64,000 bases of DNA from Actinocatenispora rupis (lineage in GTDB: Bacteria; Actinomycetota; Actinomycetes; Mycobacteriales; Micromonosporaceae). This document shows positions 15,904-24,015 of the stretch, one piece after another. The stretch spans positions 24,320-88,319 of the forward strand of contig NZ_BOMB01000047.1 of assembly GCF_016861975.1 (NCBI RefSeq), written 5' to 3'. Both the position numbers and the translations under genes were made by a program. Positions within the stretch are counted from its first letter, which is position 1; each line of letters starts with the position of its first letter. The notes beneath the pieces are model-generated. The model saw only the letters and a program-made list of their open reading frames with translations. It was not told where the DNA came from and did no database searches.

Positions 15904-16836
15904 GTGACGACGATCGAGGACGGCCCGGAATGGCAGGCGGCGCAGGCGTTCCTGCGCGATCGGGGCGCGGCGGAGCTGGCGCATCCCGGCGGCACGCTGC
16001 TGGCGCACCTGGTCCGGGTGGCGCGCACGCTCGCCGACTGGGGCGCCGGCCCGGACGTCCAGCTCGCCGGGCTCTGCCACGCGGCGTACGGGACGGCCGG
16101 GTTCGACCGCCCGCTGCTCGACGTCGCCGACCGGCAGGTCCTCGCCGACGCGATCGGCGCGCCCGCCGAAGCCCTCGTCCACCGGTACGGCAGCTGCGAC
16201 CGCGACCGCGTGTACCCGCGGCTCGGCGAGGACCCGGTGCGCTGGCACGACCGGTTCACGGGGGAGGAGCACGTCGTACCGGAGGTGGAGCTGCGGGCGT
16301 TCGCCGAGATCACCGCGGCCAACGAGCTGGACGTCCTGGCGCACAACGCGGAGCTGGCCGAGCGGTACGGTCCGGCGCTGCGCGAGCTGCTCGTCCGCTG
16401 CGACCGGCTGCTGTCCGCGCCGGCCCGCGCGGCGCGCGACGAGGCGCTCGCCGTACGGGTGACGGCGCTGGACCACCTGGTCCTGACCGTCGCCGACGCC
16501 GACCGTACGACCGAGTTCTACCGGCGGGTGATGGGGATGCGGCCGGTGGTGTTCGGCGGCGGCCGGCGCGCGCTGGCGTTCGGTAGCAGCAAGATCAACC
16601 TGCACGTGGTCGGGCACGAGGTGGTGCCGCACGCGGCGCGGCCCACGCCCGGCAGCGCCGACCTGTGCCTGCTCGTCGACGCCACCCCGGACGCGCTGCT
16701 GGCGCACCTGGCCGCGTGCGGCGTCGTGGTCGAGGAGGGACCGGTGCCACGCACCGGCGCCCGCGGCCCGATCACCTCCGTGTACCTCCGCGATCCGGAC
16801 GGCAACCTCGTCGAGCTGAGCAGCTACCCCACCTGA
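15904..16836 (+). CDS. HD-like (DUF6817) domain fused to a VOC/glyoxalase domain
   Basis: A 310-residue two-domain protein. Residues 1-165 have an HD-like pattern (HPGGTLLAHLVRVARTLADWG, LAGLCHAAYGT) of the DUF6817 type. Residues 178-310 form a VOC fold beginning ALDHLVLTVADADRTTEFYRRVMG and ending VYLRDPDGNLVELSSY, with His, His and Glu at the usual metal positions. The reaction is unknown. A phosphohydrolase-like domain joined to a dioxygenase/isomerase fold suggests turnover of one small molecule. GTG 15904 starts just before the conserved part. ATG 15859 is the alternative. Confidence 0.65.
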   Translation: MTTIEDGPEWQAAQAFLRDRGAAELAHPGGTLLAHLVRVARTLADWGAGPDVQLAGLCHAAYGTAGFDRPLLDVADRQVLADAIGAPAEALVHRYGSCDRDRVYPRLGEDPVRWHDRFTGEEHVVPEVELRAFAEITAANELDVLAHNAELAERYGPALRELLVRCDRLLSAPARAARDEALAVRVTALDHLVLTVADADRTTEFYRRVMGMRPVVFGGGRRALAFGSSKINLHVVGHEVVPHAARPTPGSADLCLLVDATPDALLAHLAACGVVVEEGPVPRTGARGPITSVYLRDPDGNLVELSSYPT

Positions 16837-17037
16837 CGGATCCCCTGGTACGCCAGCGTTTCCGCACCGCGGCTCGGTGGAACCCACCGGGTGGCGTGCC
16901 GACGCCGGCGCCCGCGTCCGGCGCTCGCCGGGCGCACGGAGCCGCCTGTCCGTGAGGCTCGTCGGCACGGCCAGGGCCGGCGTGCCGCGCCCGGCACCGG
17001 CGGCGACGCACCGGACGACCGCTGACGGCCACGCGGC

Positions 17038-18078
17038 TCAGGCGAGGAACTTGGTGCGCAGCGCGCCGATCGTCGCATCGTCGAGGGCGAGGCCCTGCCG
17101 CAGGTAGCCGTCGACGCTGCCGTACAGGGAGTCGGCCTCGTCGAACGCGGCGCGCAGCCAGCTCAACTCCACCGCCGTCGGGTTGCCCAGGTACGTGTTG
17201 CTCGCGAGGTAGTCGGCCTCCACCGTGGCCCGCGGTACGCCGAGCAGGCTCAACAGCACGGCGCTGCCCCAGCCGGTCCGGTCCTTGCCGGAGCTGCAGT
17301 GGAACACGGTGGCGCCCGGCTCGCCGGCGAGCGCCGTCAGCAGCCCCCGGTACGCCCGGTCCGCGCCGGTGAAGTCCACCAGGAACGGGTACGCGACGCG
17401 CTGGCCGAGGTTGCCGGTGCCGCCGAGCAGCCCGAGCGCGACCGCCTCGACGAGGGTGAGGACCGCGCCGTCGTGGAAGCCGACGCCGTGCGTGAGGTCC
17501 TCCACGTCCGCCACCTGGTACGTCACGCCGGGCGGGATCCGATCCGGGTCGTCGTGGCGTTCCTGTACGTTGCGCAGGTCGACGTCGCGGGTGATGCCGA
17601 GCGCGGTGAGCGCGGCCTGCTCGCCGTCCGACAGCGACGCCAACGTGTTCGACCGGTACGCCAGGCCGGTGCGTACCCAGTGGCCGTCGGTGGTGCGGTA
17701 GCCGCCGAGGTCGCGGAAGTTGCGGGCGGAGGCGAAGCCCAGCGACCGGTCCGCGACGACCAGCGCGTCACCGCCGTCGGCGACGAGCCGGAAGTACCAG
17801 CGGGTGGCGGCCGGCAGCGCGCCCGCCGGTACGTCGAGCGTGCCGGTGCCCGCGCCCGAGCCGACCGCGACACCCGTCGTGGCGTACGGGTCGGTCGTGG
17901 CGGTGACGGTCACCCGCGCCGCGCCGCACGCCCACGCCAGCCGGTACGCCCCGGTCGTGTCCCGGGTGGCGGTGGCCGCGGTGAAGCCGCCGGTACCGGC
18001 GAAGGCGGGTGCGCCGGCCAGTACGGGTGCGGCGAGCGCGGCCAGTCCGGCGGCGCCGAGCAGGGTTCTGCGTCTCAT
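17038..18078 (-). CDS. Secreted tyrosine-specific protein phosphatase
   Basis: A 346-residue protein with a twin-arginine-like signal (MRRRTLLGAAGLAALAAPVL, cleavage near AFA-GT), a beta-rich region to about residue 115 and a Y_phosphatase3 domain. The P-loop is HCSSGKDRTG, matching HCxxGKDRTG, and NFRDLGGYRT is the family's N-terminal signature. It dephosphorylates phosphotyrosine or phosphoinositides in relatives and here acts outside the membrane. ATG 18078 begins 14 bp after the upstream hydrolase, with AAGGGA upstream. It is third in the SGNH-hydrolase-phosphatase operon. Confidence 0.85.
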   Translation of the reverse strand: MRRRTLLGAAGLAALAAPVLAGAPAFAGTGGFTAATATRDTTGAYRLAWACGAARVTVTATTDPYATTGVAVGSGAGTGTLDVPAGALPAATRWYFRLVADGGDALVVADRSLGFASARNFRDLGGYRTTDGHWVRTGLAYRSNTLASLSDGEQAALTALGITRDVDLRNVQERHDDPDRIPPGVTYQVADVEDLTHGVGFHDGAVLTLVEAVALGLLGGTGNLGQRVAYPFLVDFTGADRAYRGLLTALAGEPGATVFHCSSGKDRTGWGSAVLLSLLGVPRATVEADYLASNTYLGNPTAVELSWLRAAFDEADSLYGSVDGYLRQGLALDDATIGALRTKFLA

Positions 18079-18092
18079 CGTCCGGTGTCCCT

Positions 18093-20099
18093 TCAGGCGG
18101 GGTTCGCGGTGCAGGGGGCGCCGCCGCACACGTCGACGACGGTGCCGGTGGCGAGGAACGTCGCCTTCTGCTGCCGGGCGGCGGCGGAGTTGCGCGGGTC
18201 GGAGTGCGGGTCGTGGCCGTACCCGGACCCGTCCGGCGCGGTGTTCGTGGTGGGCGGCGACGGCGTGCCGGAGTCCCACACGACCATCGCCGACCCGCGG
18301 TACGGCAGCGTCCCCGCCGGCCGGATCCCCCAGTACGGCACGAGATCCGGGCTGCGGCCGGCGGCCAGCGCGGGCGTCACGAGTCGCGCGCCGATCGTCC
18401 GCGCCTCGACCTCGGACGCCACGTTGGCCACCTGGTGGTCGCCGTACGCGAGGTGCATCAGGACCTGGTGGTGGTCGGTGAGGTGCGCGGCGTACCCGTC
18501 GGTCTCGCCGCGGTCCCACAGCATCTGCAGCAGGTCGAACACCAGCTGCTGCCGCAGCTTGTCCGGGTACGAGGCGTCGAGTACCGGCTGGAACTGGGCG
18601 AAGTCGGCGCTGCGGTCGAGCAGCAGCGAGTAGTTCATCCCGGTCACCCCGAGCACGCCGCGGCGGATGTCGGGGGAGACGGCGACGAGCGCGCCACCGA
18701 GGATCCCGCCCTGGCTGTTCCCGTCGTACGCCAGCGCGGCGCGCGGGTCCAGCAGCGGCCGGCCGTCCGCGGTACGGAACGCCGACGAGGTCGCGAATCC
18801 CTTGCGGTGCACCAGATCCCGGCCGAGGAACAGCGCGTCCAGGATGCCCTGCTGGGAGCGTTCCGGTATGGCGGCGAAGTGGTTGGCGTCGGTGAGCGCG
18901 CCCACCACGGTGAGCACGTCGTCGGCCGCCATCCCGATCCAGTCGGTCGCGCAGAACGTGATGTCGTGCTCGGCCGCCATCGCCTGGACGTTGCCGGCGC
19001 CGACCTCGTCGCGGCTGCCGAGCAGGCCGTGCCCGTACAGGGCGGGGCGGGACGGGGTACTGAACGCCGCGCGCGGGATCTCGCACCGGAACCGCGCCAG
19101 CTGCGTGTTGCCCGGCAGGTGCACCGGCCGGCCGCGGGCGTCCCGGGCGAACACCGACCCGGACGGCCCGCCCGGCAGCGACAGGTAGCTCGGCACCGAC
19201 ACCGTACCGGTGACCTCGCGGGCGATCCGCGGGTTGGTCGCCGCGTCGAAGTCCGTCACCGCCCCGATCGTGTACTCCGGCGCCCGGTCACCGAGCCGCC
19301 GGAACGCGTCGTCGCGGATCGTCGTCATGTCGCCGGTCAGGTTGCGGCTGCTGGCAACCGTGAAGTCCCACGCCAGGTACAGCCCGGCGGTGCCGACGCC
19401 GGCGCGCGCGAGCGTCCGCAGCGTCGGCGCGAGCTCCCGCTGCCGGGCGTACAGCGGGTCGTGCGGGTGCAGCCGCGCGCCCGCCACCGCCGCGAACGGT
19501 GCGGGCGGCGGGATTCGCGCGCCGCCGGTGTCGACCAGGCCGCGCAGCGCCACCGCGTAGTGGTGACCGTCGGCGAGGTTCCGCGCCGGATGGATCAGCA
19601 GCGCCTGCCGGTCGGCGCGGGTCGCCCGCGCGTCCAGCTCCGCCCAGTACGGCCAGCGGGTGCCGGTGTCGGTGTCCAGCAGCACGATCGCCGCGTCCGC
19701 CCGCAGCGACGCCCCGATGTCGGTGACCGGCGCGACGCGGCTCGCCGCGAGATCCACCCCGGGCACCCGTACGGTCAGCGTCGAGCCGGGGGAGAACCCG
19801 TCGGAGCGGTTCCACGCCGTCGGATCCACCGGCACGCCGAGCGCGTCCGCCGGCAGTACGCCCGGCCGGAACGCCACGCGCCGGCCCGTGTCGCTGTGCG
19901 CGTCGGCGCGGGTATACCAGTCGTTCGGGAACGGCAGCAGGCACTCGCCGCCCACCAGTGGGTCGCAGCCGCCCGGTGTCGCCGCGGCCACGGCGGCCCG
20001 GACCGGCGCGACGAGCCCGACCACCGCGACGACGAGTGCCACGACCACGCCGCCCACCACCGCGCCCCGCACGACCCGGGAACGGTACGCGTCAGCCAC
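18093..20099 (-). CDS. Large membrane-anchored or secreted alpha/beta hydrolase
   Basis: A 668-residue protein with an N-terminal hydrophobic helix (VVRGAVVGGVVVALVVAVVG) that acts as anchor or uncleaved signal. The rest is extracellular, with CDPLVGGECLLPFPND near the front. The probable nucleophile elbow is YDGNSQGGILGG, and further conserved stretches are HGLLGSRDEVGAGN and VWDSGTPSPP. It resembles bacterial secreted lipase/esterase-like proteins of about 600-700 residues. GTG 20099 overlaps the stop of the SGNH gene by 8 nt (GTGGCTGA), showing coupling. The exact substrate is unknown. Confidence 0.75.
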   Translation of the reverse strand: MADAYRSRVVRGAVVGGVVVALVVAVVGLVAPVRAAVAAATPGGCDPLVGGECLLPFPNDWYTRADAHSDTGRRVAFRPGVLPADALGVPVDPTAWNRSDGFSPGSTLTVRVPGVDLAASRVAPVTDIGASLRADAAIVLLDTDTGTRWPYWAELDARATRADRQALLIHPARNLADGHHYAVALRGLVDTGGARIPPPAPFAAVAGARLHPHDPLYARQRELAPTLRTLARAGVGTAGLYLAWDFTVASSRNLTGDMTTIRDDAFRRLGDRAPEYTIGAVTDFDAATNPRIAREVTGTVSVPSYLSLPGGPSGSVFARDARGRPVHLPGNTQLARFRCEIPRAAFSTPSRPALYGHGLLGSRDEVGAGNVQAMAAEHDITFCATDWIGMAADDVLTVVGALTDANHFAAIPERSQQGILDALFLGRDLVHRKGFATSSAFRTADGRPLLDPRAALAYDGNSQGGILGGALVAVSPDIRRGVLGVTGMNYSLLLDRSADFAQFQPVLDASYPDKLRQQLVFDLLQMLWDRGETDGYAAHLTDHHQVLMHLAYGDHQVANVASEVEARTIGARLVTPALAAGRSPDLVPYWGIRPAGTLPYRGSAMVVWDSGTPSPPTTNTAPDGSGYGHDPHSDPRNSAAARQQKATFLATGTVVDVCGGAPCTANPA

Positions 20100-20997
20100 G
20101 GGCGGCGGCGGTCGTCGCGGCACCCACGATCCCCGCGTACGCGGCCTCACCGCGGGCGTTCGGGTGCAGCGGCGCCGCGAGCGCGGTCGGCACGTACCCC
20201 TCGACCCAGCGGTCGGACGGCGCCTGGCAGGAGTCGTGCCCGGCGCTCGGCGTCTCCACGTCCACGTACGTCGCGCCATTCGCGCCGGCCTGCGCGGCGA
20301 TCGTCTGGTTCAGGTAGTGCACCTCGCCCTGCAGGTAGTCGGCGTCGACCGGGAGCACCGGCTGCACCGGCCAGCAGCCGCCCTTCCTGATGTACAGCCC
20401 GTACCCGGTGACGACGACGCGGGCGTGCGGCGCGCGCTGGTGGATGCCGTCGAGGGTGGCGGCGATCTTCGGCGCCGACGCGTCGATCCGCGCCGCCACC
20501 TGGTCCACGCCGCCCGCGGTCAGCTTGTCCTTGCACGGTGTCGCGGTCGGGTCGAGCTGCATGCAGTCCTGCGCGATGCCGACCAGCCCGGCGTCGTTGC
20601 CGCCGATGGTCAGCGTCACCAGCGTGGTGTCCGCCGACAGCGCGTCGAACTGTGCCGGCGCCGTACCCGTGTCGACGCCGCCGATGGACAGCTTCTGCGG
20701 CGAGGTCATGTCGCCGGTGTCGGCCCCGCTGCACGTCACGTCCCGGAACGTGGCGACGCCGAGCTTCGCGGCGAGCAGGTGCGCGTAGTTGTGCGTGGAG
20801 CGGGCGCAGGCCAGCGGCCCGGTCGGGTTCGGGATGAGGGGGCCGGACGCCATCGAGTCGCCGAGCGCCACGTACACCTGCGGGTCGGCGGCGGCGGCCG
20901 GCACCGCACCGGCGAGTACCGAGCCGGCGGCGACGACACCGGCCGCGGCGAGCCCGGCCAGCCGACGCCTGTTTCGGTTGCGCTGCAACGGTTCCAT
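20092..20997 (-). CDS. Secreted SGNH/GDSL-family lipase
   Basis: A 301-residue protein with a signal peptide (RNRRRLAGLAAAGVVAAG, cleavage near AAA-DP). It has the SGNH blocks: GDSMASG (catalytic Ser), a Gly in block II, GGND in block III and LHPN with the catalytic His near the C-terminus. Several Cys residues (FRDVTCSGAD, DPTATPCKDK, GHDSCQAP) could form disulphides, as in the Streptomyces lipase type. It hydrolyses lipids or esters outside the cell. ATG 20997 has GAGGTG 6-7 nt upstream. It is the first gene of the secreted trio and diverges from the PucR-type regulator. Confidence 0.88.
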   Translation of the reverse strand: MEPLQRNRNRRRLAGLAAAGVVAAGSVLAGAVPAAAADPQVYVALGDSMASGPLIPNPTGPLACARSTHNYAHLLAAKLGVATFRDVTCSGADTGDMTSPQKLSIGGVDTGTAPAQFDALSADTTLVTLTIGGNDAGLVGIAQDCMQLDPTATPCKDKLTAGGVDQVAARIDASAPKIAATLDGIHQRAPHARVVVTGYGLYIRKGGCWPVQPVLPVDADYLQGEVHYLNQTIAAQAGANGATYVDVETPSAGHDSCQAPSDRWVEGYVPTALAAPLHPNARGEAAYAGIVGAATTAAARG

Positions 20998-21130
20998 CGC
21001 CGACACCTCGCTGTACTCGGGGGGATCCGCCGGCGACCGGGGGCGGCGCGCGGCTTGGGATGTCGACATAATGGCGGGCTGGCGGCGCGCTGGTAACTGG
21101 ACCGAACCGTAGATTTCGCCGGAGGAATCT

Positions 21131-22342
21131 GTGACGGGTACCAAGGAACCGCTGAGCATCGCGGGCCGGGAGGTGGCCGCGCACCTGCGCGAGCGGATCC
21201 CCGCCCTCACCCGCCGCGTGGTCGCCCGTCTGGTCGCCGACCTGCCCGTGTACGCGCAGCTGCCGCGCGAGGAGGTCGGCGGCGACATCGCCGGCATCGT
21301 GCAGCACAACCTGCGGCTGTTCGCGGTCGTCCTGGACCGCCGCCGCCCGGTCGACGACGCCGAACTCGCCGCGCAGCGCGACTCGGCCGCCCAGCGCGCC
21401 GAGGAGGGCGTACCGCTGGACGCGATCCTTGCCGCGTACCAGATCGGGGTGGCGATGAGTTGGGCGGAGGTGTCGGCTGGCGCCGGCCCGGACGACCTCG
21501 CGCACGTGCAGGAGACCGTGCGGCACGTGCTGGACTTCGAACGGCGGGTACTGGGCGCGGTCAGCGCCGCGTACCTGGAGGTGCGGCGGATCCTGGACAG
21601 CGAGGAGCACAGCGGCCGGCACGCCCTGCTCACCGCGCTGCTCTCCGGGTACGGCCTGGACGAGCTGACCGGGCCGCGCCCCGCCGCGCGGTACGTGGCG
21701 ATGACGCTGGCGCTGACGCGGCACCCGGACGAGGGCTGCGGCGGTCCCGGCGCCGCGGTCGCCACCCGCCGCAAGGTACGCCGGGTGCGCGCCACGCTGG
21801 ACCGGTTCGCCGGCGAGCCGACCCTGACCGCCCTCGACGGATCCGGCGGTACGGCCCTGCTGCCGGTCGCCGCCGACCCGCCGTGGGAGGCGCTGCGCGA
21901 GCTGGTCGCCGCCGCCGGCCGCGCCGCCGGTACGACGGTGACCGCGGCGGCGTCGGTGGTGGACCCGGCCGGGGTGCCCGCCGCCGTCGCGCAGGGCGCC
22001 GAGATCGTCGAGCTGGTCGCCCGTACCGGACGCCCGCCCGGCCTGTACCGGCTGGCCGACGTGCTGCTCGACTACCAGCTCAGCCGGCCCAGCGAGGCCC
22101 TGACCGGGCTCGCCGACCTGCTCGCGCCGCTGGCCGCGAAGCCGGACCTGCTGCGCACGCTGGAGGAGTACCTGCGGCACGGGTTGAACCGGCGCGCCAC
22201 CGCCGCCGCGCTGCACGTACAGCCGAACACCGTCGACTACCGGCTGCGCCGGATCACCGCCCTGACCGGGGTGTCGCCGACCCGGCCGACCGACCTGCCG
22301 CACCTGACCGCCGCGCTCGTGGCCCGCCGTACCGCCCGGTGA
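21131..22342 (+). CDS. PucR/CdaR-type transcriptional regulator
   Basis: A 403-residue regulator. The N-terminal half is helical (VAAHLRERIPALTRRVVARLV), the middle is a GGDEF-like remnant, and the C-terminus is a PucR HTH (LEEYLRHGLNRRATAAALHVQPNTVDYRLRRI, residues about 345-385). GTG 21131 has GGAGGAA 6 nt upstream. It lies divergent from the SGNH lipase operon and shares a 133-bp gap with it, so it may control that operon. No effector domain reveals its signal. Confidence 0.8.
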   Translation: MTGTKEPLSIAGREVAAHLRERIPALTRRVVARLVADLPVYAQLPREEVGGDIAGIVQHNLRLFAVVLDRRRPVDDAELAAQRDSAAQRAEEGVPLDAILAAYQIGVAMSWAEVSAGAGPDDLAHVQETVRHVLDFERRVLGAVSAAYLEVRRILDSEEHSGRHALLTALLSGYGLDELTGPRPAARYVAMTLALTRHPDEGCGGPGAAVATRRKVRRVRATLDRFAGEPTLTALDGSGGTALLPVAADPPWEALRELVAAAGRAAGTTVTAAASVVDPAGVPAAVAQGAEIVELVARTGRPPGLYRLADVLLDYQLSRPSEALTGLADLLAPLAAKPDLLRTLEEYLRHGLNRRATAAALHVQPNTVDYRLRRITALTGVSPTRPTDLPHLTAALVARRTAR

Positions 22343-22354
22343 GCGGGCCCGCGC

Positions 22355-22534
22355 TCAGTTGCGGATGTCGTGGGCGCGCAGGTATCCGATGACGAGCAGG
22401 ACGAGCACCGAGATGCCGATCAGCTTCCACAGCTTGCTCTTGATCTTCGCGTGCGTCGGCCCGCGGAACAGGATGAGACCGACCGCGCCCGCGAGGACGA
22501 GCACGCCGACGATCGCCCCCAGTGTGTCGATCAC
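22355..22534 (-). CDS. Small two-helix membrane protein
   Basis: A 59-residue protein (starting VIDTLGAIVGVLVLAG) with two hydrophobic helices joined by the basic loop HAKIKSKLWK and a short tail YLRAHDIRN. GTG 22534 has a strong GAGGAGG 6 nt upstream, which makes translation likely. No function is known. It is convergent with the PucR regulator and stands alone. Confidence 0.7.
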   Translation of the reverse strand: MIDTLGAIVGVLVLAGAVGLILFRGPTHAKIKSKLWKLIGISVLVLLVIGYLRAHDIRN

Positions 22535-22620
22535 GTCCGTCCTCCTCGTCGGCACCGTTCGCCTCACGAGGCTACCGGCACCGCCGCCGGCGGTACGGGC
22601 AGACCCGGCGCGAACGGAGT

Positions 22621-22651
22621 TGACCTCAACCGCGCTTCAACTCCTACCGTG
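22621..22651 (+). promoter_or_regulatory. SoxR/MerR-type promoter of the NmrA-like gene (weaker match)
   Basis: A -35 box TTGACC (22621-22626), a 19-bp spacer and a -10 box TACCGT (22646-22651). The long spacer is the mark of MerR-family promoters. The left half CCTCAA fits the SoxR half site, but the right half CTTCAAC is imperfect (four mismatches overall). The gene starts at 22687. Confidence 0.45.
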
Positions 22652-22686
22652 GTGCCGACACGAACGAGCACCTGGGGGTACGCGCG

Positions 22687-23529
22687 ATGGATCCGATCCT
22701 GGTCACCGGGGCGACCGGCAACGTCGGCAGGCAGGTCGTCCGGCAGCTCACCGCGGCCGGTCTGCCGGTACGGGCGCTGACCCGCGACCCGGACACGGCG
22801 CGGCTGCCGGACACGGTCGCGGCCCTGCGCGGTGACCTCGCCGACCCCGACAGCCTCGATCAGGTACTCCACGGCGTCGGCGCGGTGTTCCTGGTGTGGC
22901 CGTTCGGGCACGCCGACGGTGCCGCGGCGGCGGTCGACGCGATCGCGCGGCACGCCCGGCGCGTCGTGTACCTGTCGTCGTTGGGCGCGGCGACCGCCGA
23001 CGACCCGATCAGCCGCATGCACAACGAACTGGAGCGGCTGATCGAGTCCACCGACCTGCGGTGGACGCACCTGCGGCCCGGCGGGTTCGCCACCAACACC
23101 CTGTCCTGGGCCGCCCAGGTACGCGCCGGCGACGAGGTGCGCGGCCCGTACGCGGACCTGTCCCGGCCGCTGGTACACGAGGCGGACCTGGCCACGGTGG
23201 CGGTCCGCGCCCTCACCAGCGACGCGCACCACGGCGCCCGGTACCCGCTGACCGGGCCGGCGCACCTGACGCAGGCCGAGCAGGTCGCCACGATCGGCGA
23301 CGTACTCGGCCGCCCGCTGCGGTACGTGGAGACCGACCGGGCCGAGTCGTACCGGGGGATGGTGGGCGCGGGGTGGCCGCCGGACACCGCCGACGCCGTA
23401 CTCGACGCCTGGTACGCGATGCGCGAGCGGCCCGAGCCGGTACTGGACACCGTGGCCGCGGTGACCGGGCGACCGGCGCGCACGTACCGGGACTGGGTGG
23501 TGGACCACGCGGCGGACTTCACCGCCTGA
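22687..23529 (+). CDS. NmrA-like NAD(P)-binding oxidoreductase
   Basis: A 280-residue atypical short-chain dehydrogenase. The N-terminus ILVTGATGNVGRQVVRQL is the NAD(P) loop, ALTRDPDTAR fits an NADP-preferring second strand, and VVYLSSLGA replaces the usual Tyr-Lys active site. That pattern is common in NmrA/QOR2-like redox sensors or quinone reductases. ATG 22687 has GGGGG upstream. It lies behind a MerR-type promoter. In Streptomyces, SoxR regulons include an NmrA-like reductase, which fits this arrangement. Confidence 0.8.
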   Translation: MDPILVTGATGNVGRQVVRQLTAAGLPVRALTRDPDTARLPDTVAALRGDLADPDSLDQVLHGVGAVFLVWPFGHADGAAAAVDAIARHARRVVYLSSLGAATADDPISRMHNELERLIESTDLRWTHLRPGGFATNTLSWAAQVRAGDEVRGPYADLSRPLVHEADLATVAVRALTSDAHHGARYPLTGPAHLTQAEQVATIGDVLGRPLRYVETDRAESYRGMVGAGWPPDTADAVLDAWYAMRERPEPVLDTVAAVTGRPARTYRDWVVDHAADFTA

Positions 23530-23537
23530 CCCGCGCG

Positions 23538-23849
23538 TCACGCGACCGCCGGCGGCCGGGTCGAACCCGGCCGGTGCGGTGGTGCGGACTGCAGGCGGGC
23601 GGTCGCCGATCGGGCGGTACCCAACGCCCGGTCGACGGCCTGCTGCGACGGCCACCGGTTCGCCGTGGGATGCGCGCAGAGGTTGCGTACCTGCCGCAGG
23701 TGCTCCAGGTCCGCGTACGGCAGGCCGGTCCGGTCGGCGAGTTCGGTGACGCACCGGCGGCCGTCGGCCACGAGCGCACGCAGCGCGCTCCACCGGTGGA
23801 GCAGTTCGGCGAGCCCGGACGGGGGGACGGTGGCAACGGCGCGGACCAT
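23538..23849 (-). CDS. Small HEPN-like protein
   Basis: A 103-residue helical protein. It contains RNLCAH, which matches the R-x4-H signature of HEPN ribonucleases, preceded by TGLPYADLEHLRQV and followed by SQQAVDRAL. The N-terminal half resembles a short helix-turn-helix-like bundle. ATG 23849 has GGAGG 6 nt upstream. Divergent from a membrane-bound HTH protein 166 bp away. HEPN proteins often act as toxins or RNases, but a single motif is weak evidence, so the role is left open. Confidence 0.5.
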   Translation of the reverse strand: MVRAVATVPPSGLAELLHRWSALRALVADGRRCVTELADRTGLPYADLEHLRQVRNLCAHPTANRWPSQQAVDRALGTARSATARLQSAPPHRPGSTRPPAVA

Positions 23850-24015
23850 GGTGACCTCCGACGACGACGCGGCGACGACGCGTCCATTGCGCCAACGGCA
23901 GATCCGGACACCAAGTACGTCGGATGGACGAAGACGATGCCGGACCCGTAAGGCGCGAATCCCGCTATGATTCGGACGCGTTCGGACGGTCTCGGACACC
24001 AGCCGGAGGTTGTTC

